64,000 bases of DNA from Actinacidiphila cocklensis (GTDB taxonomy: Bacteria; Actinomycetota; Actinomycetes; Streptomycetales; Streptomycetaceae), in the NCBI RefSeq assembly GCF_907177275.1, contig NZ_CAJSLV010000068.1, positions 1 to 64,000 of the forward strand. Reading direction: 5' to 3'. Positions 52,803 to 61,515 of the stretch are shown here, piece after piece. The notes beneath the pieces are model-generated. The model made no database searches, was not told the origin of the DNA, and worked only from the letters and a program-made list of their open reading frames with translations. The position numbers were made by a program, and so were the translations under genes. Each line of letters opens with the position of its first letter. Position 1 is the stretch's first letter.

Positions 52803-53786
52803 ATGCTTGCTGCTTACGTGGAGGAGTGCGGCCGGCCGGACGCCATACGGTTCGGCGAGGTGCCCGCCCCCCGGCCCGGTGCCACGGACGTGCTGGTCGA
52901 CGTCGAGGTCAGCGCGGTCAACGCGGTGGACACGATGGTGCGTTCCGGCGCCTTTCGCACACCCATGGACTTCCCCTTCGTCATCGGCCGCGACCTGGTC
53001 GGCACCGTCGCGGCGGCGGGGCCGGGCGTGCCGGGCTTCCGGCCGGGCGACCGGGTGTGGTGCAACAGCCTCGGCCACGGCGGCCGCCAGGGCGCCGCCG
53101 CCCGGCAGGCCGCCGTGCCGGGCGACCGGCTCTACCGGCTGCCCGAGGGCGTCGACCCCGTCGACGCGGTGGCGGTGCTGCACCCGGCGGCGACCGCGTA
53201 CCTCGCGCTGTTCACGCACGGGCGGCTCCGCGTCGGGGAGACGGTGGTGGTCGCGGGCGGCGGCGGGAACGTCGGCGGCGCCCTGATCACGCTGGCCGCC
53301 CACGCGGGCGCCCGCGTCGTCGCGACCGCGGGCGAGCGGGACGCGGAGCGCTGCCGCGCGCTCGGAGCGGCCGAAGTCGTCGACCACCGCGGCGCGGAGC
53401 TCGCGAAGCAGCTGCGGGCGGCGTGCCCGGACGGCGCCGGGCTCTACGTCGACACCTCGGGGCGTGTCGACCTGGACCTGGCCGTCGGCCTGCTGGCATG
53501 GCGCGGCCGGGTGGTCCTGCTGGCCGGGATGGGCGCCCGGCCCGCGCTGCCTGCGGGGCCGCTGTACGCCATGGACCGCTCGGTGGTCGGCTTCGCCATC
53601 TCGCACGCCACATCGGCGGAGCTCGCCGAGGCCGCCGCGACCGTCAACCGCCTGCTGGCGACCGGCGCCCTGCGCCCGTCCGCCACCCGGACGCTCCCGC
53701 TGAGCGCGGCGGCCGAGGCCCACCGCCGCCTGGAGTCCGGCGGGGTCCGCGGCAAGCTCGTGCTGCGCGTCCCGGCCGCGGGCTGA
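52803..53786 (+). CDS. Zinc-independent MDR-family NADPH:quinone reductase-like protein
   Basis: A 327-residue medium-chain reductase; ATG 52803. N-terminal GroES-like fold ('VEVSAVNAVDTMVRSG', 'PFVIGRDLVGTVAAAG') and a Rossmann domain with 'VVVAGGGGNVGGALITLAA'. No structural or catalytic zinc Cys cluster. Probably reduces a quinone or enone formed by the hydroxylase upstream. Same strand and spacing suggest membership of the aromatic operon. Confidence 0.9.
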   Translation: MLAAYVEECGRPDAIRFGEVPAPRPGATDVLVDVEVSAVNAVDTMVRSGAFRTPMDFPFVIGRDLVGTVAAAGPGVPGFRPGDRVWCNSLGHGGRQGAAARQAAVPGDRLYRLPEGVDPVDAVAVLHPAATAYLALFTHGRLRVGETVVVAGGGGNVGGALITLAAHAGARVVATAGERDAERCRALGAAEVVDHRGAELAKQLRAACPDGAGLYVDTSGRVDLDLAVGLLAWRGRVVLLAGMGARPALPAGPLYAMDRSVVGFAISHATSAELAEAAATVNRLLATGALRPSATRTLPLSAAAEAHRRLESGGVRGKLVLRVPAAG

Positions 53787-53821
53787 CGGCAGGCGGCCGC
53801 CCGTCCCGCCGGTCAGAGCGG

Positions 53822-54247
53822 GGCCATCCGCAGCCCCGCGTCCAGCCGGACGGGAATGCGCACGGCGAGTTCCTGGTCCGCAGGGTCGACGGCAGGACCT
53901 TCGACGTCATCCGCAACGGGAAGCCGCAATACCGCTTCTACGACGACGAGGTGGACCTGTCGGTCGACCTCGACCAGGTCGTGTGGTGGATGCGCACCAG
54001 CCCGCAGTCGCCGACCCTGCAGAACATGATCTGCTCCCGGCCGACGGAGGACGGCTGGGTGACCCTCAAGGACGACGTGCTCACCGTCGTCAGCGGCGGC
54101 GGGCGCGAGTGCGAGCAGCTCGCCGGCGACGCCGAGGTGCTGGCGGCGTACGAGAAGTGGTTCGGCTTCACGCTGCCGCAGCGGCCCACGCCCGGCCCGC
54201 ACGCGCGCAGCGACCCGTCGCGCGTGATGGCTGTCGACCAGGACTGA
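53822..54247 (+). pseudogene. C-terminal remnant of an arylamine N-acetyltransferase
   Basis: With no start codon in frame, this stretch encodes 'NAHGEFLVRRVDG', 'YRFYDDEVDLSVDLDQVVWW', 'TSPQSPTLQNMICSRPTEDGW' and 'LTVVSGGGRECEQL', the second and third domains of NAT-family enzymes, ending at TGA 54245-54247. The N-terminal half with the catalytic Cys, His and Asp is missing, replaced by the end of the reductase gene 36 bp upstream. NAT homologs acetylate aryl amines or close amides on aromatic starters, so its former presence fits an aminobenzoate pathway. Not expected to be active. Confidence 0.75.
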
Positions 54248-54304
54248 GCGGGCGTACGGCCCGGATCCCACCACGACGTCCACCGACGAGGAGGCGGCAG
54301 GCCC

Positions 54305-54994
54305 ATGCCGGCCATACCCCCGATCACGGCGTACCCCATGCCCACCCGCGACGACCTGCCGGACAACACCGTCGGCTGGGGGCTCGACCCGGACCGGGCC
54401 GTCCTGCTCATCCACGACATGCAGCGCTTCTTCGTGCGGGCCTTCCCCGAGGGGCGCTCGCCCGGGCGTGAACTCCTGGACAACACCGCGCGGTTGCGCC
54501 GCGCCTGTGCGAGCAGCGGTGTGCCCGTGGCGTACACCGAGCAGCCCGGCGACATGACGGAGGCGGAACGCGGCCTGCTGCGGGACTTCTGGGGGCCGGG
54601 CATGCACCGCGACCCGCAGGACCGCGCGGTCGTGGACACCCTCGCCCCCGAGCCCGGCGACTGGCGGCTGACCAAGTGGCGCTACAGCGCCTTCCAGCGC
54701 ACCGACCTGCTCGAACGGCTGCGCGCGGCCGGCCGCGACCAGCTGGTGGTCTGCGGCGTGTACGCCCATGTGGGCATCCTGATGACCTGCGTCGAGGCCT
54801 TCAGCCACGACGTCCAGCCGTTCCTGGTCGCCGACGCGGTCGCGGACTTCTCCGCGGACTACCACCGGATGGCCGTGACGTACGCCGCGCAGCGCTGCGC
54901 GCACGTGCAGACCACCGCCTGGGTGCTCGGGCAACTCGGGCAGTTCGGCCGGCTCGCCCCCGAGGTCCACGCGCTGGGCGAACCCCGCCGGTAG
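54305..54994 (+). CDS. PhzD-like isochorismatase family hydrolase
   Basis: A 229-residue hydrolase; ATG 54305 follows GAGGAGG. Catalytic Asp38 ('LLIHDMQ') and Lys124 ('LTKWRYSAF') match Asp38 and Lys122 of PhzD. 'CGVYAHVGILMT' has Ile where ordinary isochorismatases carry Cys, and 'DVQPFLVADAVADFS', 'HRMAVTYAAQRCA' resemble PhzD more than EntB. The expected reaction is vinyl-ether hydrolysis of 2-amino-2-deoxyisochorismate to 2,3-dihydro-3-hydroxyanthranilate, or of isochorismate. No chorismate-using synthase is in the window, so the substrate must come from elsewhere. Stand-alone: no ArCP domain. Confidence 0.88.
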   Translation: MPAIPPITAYPMPTRDDLPDNTVGWGLDPDRAVLLIHDMQRFFVRAFPEGRSPGRELLDNTARLRRACASSGVPVAYTEQPGDMTEAERGLLRDFWGPGMHRDPQDRAVVDTLAPEPGDWRLTKWRYSAFQRTDLLERLRAAGRDQLVVCGVYAHVGILMTCVEAFSHDVQPFLVADAVADFSADYHRMAVTYAAQRCAHVQTTAWVLGQLGQFGRLAPEVHALGEPRR

Positions 54995-55141
54995 CGGCGG
55001 CAGTTGCCCCGACGCCGGTCGCACCGGCGGTATCGGGCCGCCCGGAAAGTCGCGCCGTCGGACTCGTTGCGCTTCGACAATTCGACTGTCATCGTATCGG
55101 CCAATCCTCCGATGACGGCAGCGAACTGCTTCACCCCACGA

Positions 55142-55155
55142 TCGAAGCGCTTCGA
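55142..55155. promoter_or_regulatory. LacI-type operator upstream of the GH12 gene
   Basis: TCGAAGCGCTTCGA is a perfect 14-bp palindrome with central CG, 51 bp before the GH12 ATG. A related half-site TTGCGCTTCGACAA occurs at about 55068. It differs from the CebR cellobiose site (TGGGAGCGCTCCCA). Confidence 0.6.
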
Positions 55156-55205
55156 CGCAGATCCGTACGCGGGAGCCGTCACGGCACACGAAACGGAGTC
55201 CCCCC

Positions 55206-55919
55206 ATGCGCGCAACCCTCCGGAAGAAACCCCGCACCGTCCTGCTCGGCCTGGTCGCCGCCGCGGCCGCCGCGGTGGGCCTGGCCGCGGCGCCGGCCCA
55301 GGCGGCCACCTGGTCGTCCAGCGACCAGTGGGCCACCTGGTCCAACGGCGGCTACACGCTCTACAACGACATCTGGGGCAGCGGCGCGGGCCCGCAGACG
55401 ATCTGGGCGAACTCGTACAGCAACTGGGGCGTGTGGGCGAACCACCCCGACACCGGCGGCGTGAAGTCCTACCCCAACGCCACCCGCTACGTGGGCAAGA
55501 AGCTCAGCGCCCTGCACTCCGTCAGCTCCGGCTTCAACGTCACCGTGCCGTCGAGCGGCGCGTACGAGACGGCCTACGACATCTGGGACACCGGCAACGC
55601 CTACGAGATCATGCTCTGGATGAACAAGACCGGCGCGGTCGGACCACTCGGCACCTCGCAGGGCAACGTCAGCGTGGGCGGCAGCAGCTGGACGGTCTAC
55701 AAGGGCAGCAACGGCGCCAACGCCGTCTTCTCCTTCGTCCGCTCGTCCAACACCAGTTCCTCCACGGTGGACGTGCTGGCGGTGCTGAACTGGATCAAGA
55801 ACACCAAGGGCTGGTTCGGCGACATCACCCTGGGCAACGTCCAGTTCGGCTACGAGATCACGTCGTCGTCGGGCGGCCTGAACTTCACGACGAACTCCTT
55901 CTCGGTGTCGTCCTCCTGA
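55206..55919 (+). CDS. Secreted GH12 endoglucanase/xyloglucanase
   Basis: A 237-residue single-domain enzyme. Signal peptide with core 'VLLGLVAAAAAAVGLAA' ends at 'AQAA' (34). The jelly-roll has nucleophile Glu134 in 'AYEIMLWMN' and acid/base Glu217 in 'FGYEITSS', both standard for GH12. No carbohydrate-binding module. Hydrolyses beta-1,4-glucan or xyloglucan outside the cell. Own operator upstream; transcribed away from no other gene. Confidence 0.93.
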   Translation: MRATLRKKPRTVLLGLVAAAAAAVGLAAAPAQAATWSSSDQWATWSNGGYTLYNDIWGSGAGPQTIWANSYSNWGVWANHPDTGGVKSYPNATRYVGKKLSALHSVSSGFNVTVPSSGAYETAYDIWDTGNAYEIMLWMNKTGAVGPLGTSQGNVSVGGSSWTVYKGSNGANAVFSFVRSSNTSSSTVDVLAVLNWIKNTKGWFGDITLGNVQFGYEITSSSGGLNFTTNSFSVSSS

Positions 55920-56014
55920 CGGGACGGCACCGGCACCGGAGGGGATGGCGAACACAACCGCACCCGATCGTTCACCTCCGACCATCCAGGCCCCGGGACC
56001 CCGGGCGGCAGCGG

Positions 56015-57163
56015 TCAGCCGTACGGCGCGCTGTCGCCCGCGGGGGCCGTCCAGACCTGCCGGGAGGAGGGCACCGACGAGTTGCGGATGACCAGTTCCG
56101 GGAGGATGAGCACGCGTTGCGCGGGGCGGCGCTTGCCCTCGATCAGCCGGGAGACCATCATCTCCACGGCCACCCGCCCGACACGCCCCTTCGAGGGGCG
56201 CACCGCGGTCATGGCCGGCTCCGCGAGCTGGGCGACCTCGTCGTCGTAGCTGACCATCGCCATGTCGCCGGGGATGGAGATGCCGACTTCTGCGAGGTAT
56301 TGGGCGATCGAGATCGCGTCGGGGTCGCTGTGCACGATCAGCGCGGTGGTCCGGTGGTCGCGGCACCGCTCCAGGACCCTGCCGATGATCTGGCGGTGGC
56401 CCGGCACGTCGAGGGCGACGCTCTCGCGCACCACGAACTCGGCGGGCAGGCCCAGGTCCGCGCAGGCCCGGTGCCAGCCCACCGTCAGATGCGCCGAGGT
56501 GGGGCTGCCCTTGGAGAGCACCAGGCCCATCCGCCGGTGGCCGTGCTCGTACAGGTGCCGCACCGCCATCTCCAGGCCCAGCGCGTGGTCGCTGCGGACC
56601 CACTCCAACTGCCGCGGGGTGGGGGTCCAGTGCGGGGTCAGGCGCTCGACCAGGATGGTCGGGACCGGCAGGTTGCCGATCCAGTCGATCATCTCGTCGA
56701 CGCCGTCGCCTTCGAGGTTCGGCGCGAGCAGCAGGCCCTGCACCTGCTGCGCCGCGATCAGCCGGGATATCTGGCGGCGGTCCTCCGCCTGGTCGTAACT
56801 GGAGCCGCGCAGCTGGATCTGCACGCCGAGCGCGGCGGCCGACGCCCGGGCGCCGCCGACGATCGCCGGCCAGTAGAAGTCCAGCGAGGGCACCACCATG
56901 CCGATGGTGAAGCCCGCCGCAGGGCGCGCCCGCCGGCCGGGCGCCGCGGCCGTCACGGGCTCCAGCTCGGTCGGCAGCGTGGCGCCGCCGTGCACCTTGG
57001 TGAGCAGGCCGTCGGCGGCGAGCGCGGCGATGTCGCGCCGGACGGTCAGTTCGCTGACGCCGAGGACCCTGGCCAGGTCGCGGACCCGCACCGCACCGTG
57101 CCGGCGCAGCTCCTCCATCACCCGCTCGCGTCGCTGCAGCGCGAAGAGTCGGTCGTCGCCCAT
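56015..57163 (-). CDS. DeoR-type HTH fused to a LacI-type sensor domain
   Basis: A 382-residue hybrid regulator; ATG 57163 follows GAGG. The N-terminal 65 residues are a DeoR winged helix ('RERVMEELRRHGAVRVRDLARVLG', 'SELTVRRDIAALAADGLLTKVHGGA', partial). After 'AGFTIGMVVPSLDFYWPAIVGGARA' the protein is a periplasmic-binding sensor as in LacI, with 'SDPDAISIAQYLAEVGISIPGDMAMVSYDDE'-type C-lobe. It is divergent from the hydroxyacid dehydrogenase-ABC operon and probably controls it through 57254-57272. Confidence 0.9.
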   Translation of the reverse strand: MGDDRLFALQRRERVMEELRRHGAVRVRDLARVLGVSELTVRRDIAALAADGLLTKVHGGATLPTELEPVTAAAPGRRARPAAGFTIGMVVPSLDFYWPAIVGGARASAAALGVQIQLRGSSYDQAEDRRQISRLIAAQQVQGLLLAPNLEGDGVDEMIDWIGNLPVPTILVERLTPHWTPTPRQLEWVRSDHALGLEMAVRHLYEHGHRRMGLVLSKGSPTSAHLTVGWHRACADLGLPAEFVVRESVALDVPGHRQIIGRVLERCRDHRTTALIVHSDPDAISIAQYLAEVGISIPGDMAMVSYDDEVAQLAEPAMTAVRPSKGRVGRVAVEMMVSRLIEGKRRPAQRVLILPELVIRNSSVPSSRQVWTAPAGDSAPYG

Positions 57164-57212
57164 CAGGCGCCTCTCGTCCGGTGTTCACATCTGAATGTCT
57201 GGTTGCGAATCT

Positions 57213-57272
57213 GTTCGAACTCTGGTGAACAGCTCCTGAACACCACTATCTCTGTTCCAACGTATTTGGAAC
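57213..57272. promoter_or_regulatory. Candidate DeoR/LacI-hybrid operators
   Basis: GTTCCAACGTATTTGGAAC at 57254-57272 is a perfect 7-bp inverted repeat with a 5-bp spacer, and GTTCGAAC at 57213-57220 is a perfect palindrome. Several GTTCA/TGAAC half-sites fill the 163-bp divergent gap. Confidence 0.55.
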
Positions 57273-57326
57273 GGAACTCACAGGAAACACCGGTGCAGCC
57301 GTTCCGAGGAAGAGGACCGACGCCCG

Positions 57327-58346
57327 ATGCAGACCAAGCCGCACGCGCTGGTCGCGATGAGCCGGCAGAGCTTCGACGCGCACTTCGACCGGAGCCGCCT
57401 GGACCGGCTCGCCGCGCTGGTGACGCTGGGCGACCCGCTGTGGACCGACGACCTCGACACCCCGGCGGCGCGTGCCCGCCTCGCCGAGGTCGACGTCCTG
57501 CTCACCTCGTGGGGCGCCCCGCAACTGACGCCGGCCCGGCTGGCCGCGGCGCCCGGGCTCCGCGCGGTGCTGCACTGCGCCGGCAGCGTCAGGGGCCTGG
57601 TCGGCGACGCGGTGTGGCGGCGCGGCATCCGCGTCACCAGCGCGGCCGACGCCAACGCCATTCCGGTGGCCGAGTACACCCTGGCCGCCATCATCTTCGC
57701 CGGGAAGAAGGCCCCCTTCCTCGCGGCGGACGATCAGCGCGCGTACGGCGGCTGGGGCAGCGTCACCGGCTACGGCGACCTGTCCAACTACGGCCGTACG
57801 GTCGGTGTCGTCGGCTTCTCCCGGATCGGGCGCAAGGTCGTCGGCCTGCTCGCACTACTGGGCGGCACGACCTGCCTGGTCGCCGACCCGCACGCCGATC
57901 CCGCGGAGGTCGCGGCGGCCGGCGCGACTCTGGTGACGCTGGACGAACTGCTGCCCAGAGCCGACGTCCTGACCCTGCACGCCCCCGAACTCGCCGAGAC
58001 CCGGCATCTGATCGGGGCCGCCGAGCTGGCCCGGCTGCCGGACCACGCCACGGTGATCAACACCGCGCGCGGCAGCCTGATCGACGACGCGGCGCTCGCC
58101 GCCGAGTGTGCCGCCGGCCGGCTGTTCGCGATCCTCGACGTCACCGATCCCGAGCCGCTGCCGCTCGACTCCCCGCTGCGGCGGCTGGCCCGCGTCATGG
58201 TGACGCCGCACGTCGCCGGCTCGCTGGGCACCGAGATCGGCCGGCTCACCGACCACACCCTCGACGAACTCGCGCGCTTCACAGCGCACCAGCCGCTGAC
58301 CGCCGAGATCACCGCGGAGCACTGGGCGCTGGGGCTGAGCGCCTGA
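57327..58346 (+). CDS. D-2-hydroxyacid dehydrogenase family protein
   Basis: A 339-residue NAD-dependent dehydrogenase. 'VGVVGFSRIGRKVVGLL' is the cofactor loop; the catalytic Arg is in 'VINTARGSLID', Glu in 'DVTDPEPLP' and His in 'MVTPHVAGS'. Substrate is unknown; the operon context (sugar importer, DUF624) suggests a sugar-derived 2-hydroxy or 2-keto acid. First gene of the operon. Confidence 0.9.
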   Translation: MQTKPHALVAMSRQSFDAHFDRSRLDRLAALVTLGDPLWTDDLDTPAARARLAEVDVLLTSWGAPQLTPARLAAAPGLRAVLHCAGSVRGLVGDAVWRRGIRVTSAADANAIPVAEYTLAAIIFAGKKAPFLAADDQRAYGGWGSVTGYGDLSNYGRTVGVVGFSRIGRKVVGLLALLGGTTCLVADPHADPAEVAAAGATLVTLDELLPRADVLTLHAPELAETRHLIGAAELARLPDHATVINTARGSLIDDAALAAECAAGRLFAILDVTDPEPLPLDSPLRRLARVMVTPHVAGSLGTEIGRLTDHTLDELARFTAHQPLTAEITAEHWALGLSA

Positions 58347-58419
58347 CCGCCCGCAGCCGCGACACACCGACATCTCTCCCGCACGTCCCCCAACCCTCAC
58401 CACAAGGAGCCGCACTCCC

Positions 58420-59685
58420 ATGAGAAAGACCACCGCGAGAGTCCTTCCCGTCGCCCTGGCCGCGACCCTCTTCGGCGCCGCGGCCTGCGGCAGCGGCGGC
58501 GGTTCCGGCACCACGTCCGACGGCCGCACCGTCGTCAAGATCGCACTGTGGAACTACCAGACGACCCCGGAGTTCAAGGCGCTCATCGACGGGTTCGAGG
58601 CGAAGTACCCGAAGATCGACGTGCAGCCGGTCGACATCCTCGCCGACGACTACCCGGACAAGGTCACCACGATGCTCGCGGGCGGTGACAGGACCGACGT
58701 GCTGACGATGAAGAACATCACCGACTACGCCCGCTTCGGCACCCGCGGCCAACTGCTCCCGCTCACCGACGATGTGGCCAAGATGGCCGACAAGTCCGCC
58801 TACTCCGGCCTGGCGGACTACAACCTCAAGGGGCAGTACTACGCCCTGCCCTACCGGCAGGATTTCTGGGTGCTGTTCTACAACAGGAAGCTGGTCGGTG
58901 ACGCGGATGTGTCGCATCTGACGTGGAGCGGGTTCGACTCGCTGGCCAAGCAGTTGACGACGGGTTCCGGTTCGTCGAAGACGTACGGGACGTATCTGCA
59001 CACGTGGCGTTCGGTGGTGCAGGCGGTGGCGTCGGCGCAGACGGGCGGGAATCTGCTGGGTCCTGACTACGGGTGGATGAAGGACCAGTACTCCGTCGCG
59101 CTGGATGTGCAGAAGGCCGGTGCGACGCTGCCGTTCTCGACGGCGTCGAGCCAGAAGATCACCTATGACTCGCAGTTCACCACCGGGAAGGCCGCGATGG
59201 TGCCGATGGGCACCTGGTGGGCCGCGGCCCTGCTCTCGGAGAAGGCCCAGGGCAAGAACCCCGTCGACTGGGGCATGGCACCCCTCCCGCAGGTCTCGGC
59301 CGACGGCAAGGCCACCACCTTCGGATCACCCACCGCCTTCGCCGTCAACAAGAAGGCGCGAAACGCCGACGCGGCCAAGCAGTTCGTGGAGTGGGCCTCG
59401 GGTCCCGAGGGCGCCGCGGCCATCGCGAAGATCGGCCTGGTCCCGTCGTACCACTCCAGCTCGGTGATGAACGCCTTCTTCGGTGTCCAGGGCATGCCGA
59501 CCGACGCGGTGGCCAAGCAGGCCATGCAGCCGTCGAAGGTGCAGCTGGAGATGCCGGTCAGCGACAAGTCCTCGGACGTCGACGAGATCCTCACCCAGGA
59601 GCACGAACTCGTCATGAGCGGCGAGAAGTCCGTCGACGACGGCATCAAGGAGATGGACGACCGCGTGAAGACCGAAGTCCGGTGA
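58420..59685 (+). CDS. ABC sugar-binding lipoprotein (copy 1)
   Basis: A 421-residue family 1 solute-binding protein with lipobox 'GAAAC' (Cys23). 'IALWNYQTTPEFKALIDGF' opens the first lobe. Codons from 58852 to 59350 (499 bp) differ by only three bases from the inverted copy at 62296-63561, while both ends of the gene are clearly diverged. Followed directly by two permeases; its stop overlaps the first (GTGA). Sugar unknown; pectin- or xyloglucan-derived oligosaccharides are plausible from neighbours. Confidence 0.9.
   Translation: MRKTTARVLPVALAATLFGAAACGSGGGSGTTSDGRTVVKIALWNYQTTPEFKALIDGFEAKYPKIDVQPVDILADDYPDKVTTMLAGGDRTDVLTMKNITDYARFGTRGQLLPLTDDVAKMADKSAYSGLADYNLKGQYYALPYRQDFWVLFYNRKLVGDADVSHLTWSGFDSLAKQLTTGSGSSKTYGTYLHTWRSVVQAVASAQTGGNLLGPDYGWMKDQYSVALDVQKAGATLPFSTASSQKITYDSQFTTGKAAMVPMGTWWAAALLSEKAQGKNPVDWGMAPLPQVSADGKATTFGSPTAFAVNKKARNADAAKQFVEWASGPEGAAAIAKIGLVPSYHSSSVMNAFFGVQGMPTDAVAKQAMQPSKVQLEMPVSDKSSDVDEILTQEHELVMSGEKSVDDGIKEMDDRVKTEVR
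58852..59350. repeat. Inverted identity block C, copy 1
   Basis: 499 bp matching 62631-63129 in reverse complement with three substitutions. The first 300 bp use many G- and T-ending codons, unlike the C-ending codons around it. Confidence 0.9.
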
Positions 59686-60602
59686 CGACGGCCTCCTCCC
59701 CCTCGGCTCCGGCGCCGGTCAGCAGTGACCGCCGCCGGCGCCGGCGCAATGTGCTGGTCGGCTGGAGCTTCGTCCTGCCGAACTTCCTCGGCTTCGCCGC
59801 CCTGACGCTGGTCCCCGTGGTGGGGACCTTCGTGATCGCCTTCACCGACTGGGACTCCTACTCCAGCCCGAAGTGGATCGGGCTGGCCAACTTCCGCCGT
59901 ATGCAGCACGACGAGAACTTCTGGACCGCCGTCCGGAACACCTGCTGGTACGCGGCCGGGCACATCCCGCTGACGCTGGTGGCCGCGCTGGGCCTCGCGG
60001 TGCTGCTCAACCAGAAGCTCCGCGGGGTCGGCCTGCTGCGCACCGCGTTCTTCTTCCCCTACGTCACCTCGCTGGTCGCGGTGGCGGTGGTGTGGAACAT
60101 GCTGCTCAGCCCGGACATCGGCCCGGTCAACCAGCTGCTGCGGCACCTGGGCTGGTCGCATCCGCCGGGCTGGACCACCTCCACCGACTGGTCGCTGCCC
60201 GCGCTGATCCTGACCAGCGTGTGGCGCGACATGGGCTACTACATGGTGCTCTTCCTGGCCGGCCTGCAGACGATCCCGGCCGAGCTGTACGAGGCGGCCC
60301 GGGTGGACGGCGCCGGTCCGTGGATGCGGTTCCGGCACGTGACCCTGCCGGGCCTGCGGCCCACCACCTTCTTCGTGACGGTCATGCTCACCATCTCCAG
60401 CTTCAAGGTCTTCGACCTGGTCCAGGTGATGACCGAGGGCGGTCCCGGCCGGTCCTCGCTGGTGCTGTCCCAGCTGATCTTCCGCGAGGGCATCACCCAC
60501 GGCCGGTTCGGCTACTCCTCGGCGGTCTCGCTCGCGCTGTTCGTGATCGCGCTGGCCGTCACGCTCGTCCAGTTCCAGTTCCAGCGCAGGAGCGAACGAT
60601 GA
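59682..60602 (+). CDS. ABC sugar importer permease, MalF/UgpA type
   Basis: A 306-residue six-helix permease; GTG 59682 overlaps the binding-protein stop. Coupling loop 'EAARVDGAG' near residue 205. Stop overlaps the next permease (ATGA). Confidence 0.9.
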   Translation: MTTASSPSAPAPVSSDRRRRRRNVLVGWSFVLPNFLGFAALTLVPVVGTFVIAFTDWDSYSSPKWIGLANFRRMQHDENFWTAVRNTCWYAAGHIPLTLVAALGLAVLLNQKLRGVGLLRTAFFFPYVTSLVAVAVVWNMLLSPDIGPVNQLLRHLGWSHPPGWTTSTDWSLPALILTSVWRDMGYYMVLFLAGLQTIPAELYEAARVDGAGPWMRFRHVTLPGLRPTTFFVTVMLTISSFKVFDLVQVMTEGGPGRSSLVLSQLIFREGITHGRFGYSSAVSLALFVIALAVTLVQFQFQRRSER

Positions 60603-61507
60603 ACACCACCGCGCTGCGCAAGGCCCGTCCCGGGGCGGCCCCCGCACCCGCACCCGCGCTGCCGGCCGCGGCGCCGCGGCGCCGCGCGGCGCAGGTCGCG
60701 GGGCGTGCGCTGATGTACGTGTTCCTGGCCGTCCTGGCCGTGGCGATCCTGCTGCCGTTCGGGTGGATGGCGATCTCCTCGGTGAAGGCCGACCGGGACG
60801 TCTTCACCGTGCCGATCGAGTGGATCCCCCGCAGCTACCACTGGGCGAACTTCGCCGACATCTGGACGCAGATACCGCTCGCCACGTATCTGGAGAACTC
60901 CCTGCTGCTCAGCGTGGTGATCACCTTCCTGCAGGTGCTCACCGGCAGCTTCGCCGCGTACGGCTTCGCGAAGATGCGCTTCCCCGGCAGGGACGCGCTC
61001 TTCGTGGGCTACATCGCCACCATCGCGGTGCCGTGGCAGGCGTACATGATCCCGCAGTACATCATGATGGACAAGCTGGGCCTGGTGAACACCCGCTGGT
61101 CGCTGATCCTCATCCAGGCCTTCGGGGCCTTCGGGGTGTTCCTGATGCGGCAGTTCTACCTCACCATCCCCGACGAGATCAGCGAGGCGGCCCGGCTCGA
61201 CGGCCTGAGCGAGTACGGCATCTGGGCGCGGATCATGCTGCCGCTGTCGAAGCCCGCGCTGGCGAGCCTCGCCCTGCTGACCTTCGTCAACACCTGGAAC
61301 GACTACATGGGTCCGTTCATCTACCTGACGGACAACAACCTGTGGACCGTCCAGATCGGCCTGCGGACGTTCGTCGGCCAGTACGACGCGCAGTACGCCA
61401 TGATCATGGCGGGTTCGGTCATCTCGGTCCTTCCCGTCCTGGTCATCTTCCTGCTCGGCCAGCGCTACTTCGTGCGCGGCATCGCCACCACGGGACTGAA
61501 GGGTTGA
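60599..61507 (+). CDS. ABC sugar importer permease, MalG/UgpE type
   Basis: A 302-residue permease; ATG 60599 overlaps the upstream stop. Pro/Ala-rich N-terminus, six helices, coupling loop 'EAARLDGLS', and terminal 'FVRGIATTGLKG'. No ATPase in the operon; a shared MsiK-like ATPase is expected. Confidence 0.9.
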   Translation: MNTTALRKARPGAAPAPAPALPAAAPRRRAAQVAGRALMYVFLAVLAVAILLPFGWMAISSVKADRDVFTVPIEWIPRSYHWANFADIWTQIPLATYLENSLLLSVVITFLQVLTGSFAAYGFAKMRFPGRDALFVGYIATIAVPWQAYMIPQYIMMDKLGLVNTRWSLILIQAFGAFGVFLMRQFYLTIPDEISEAARLDGLSEYGIWARIMLPLSKPALASLALLTFVNTWNDYMGPFIYLTDNNLWTVQIGLRTFVGQYDAQYAMIMAGSVISVLPVLVIFLLGQRYFVRGIATTGLKG

Positions 61508-61515
61508 CCACGGCC

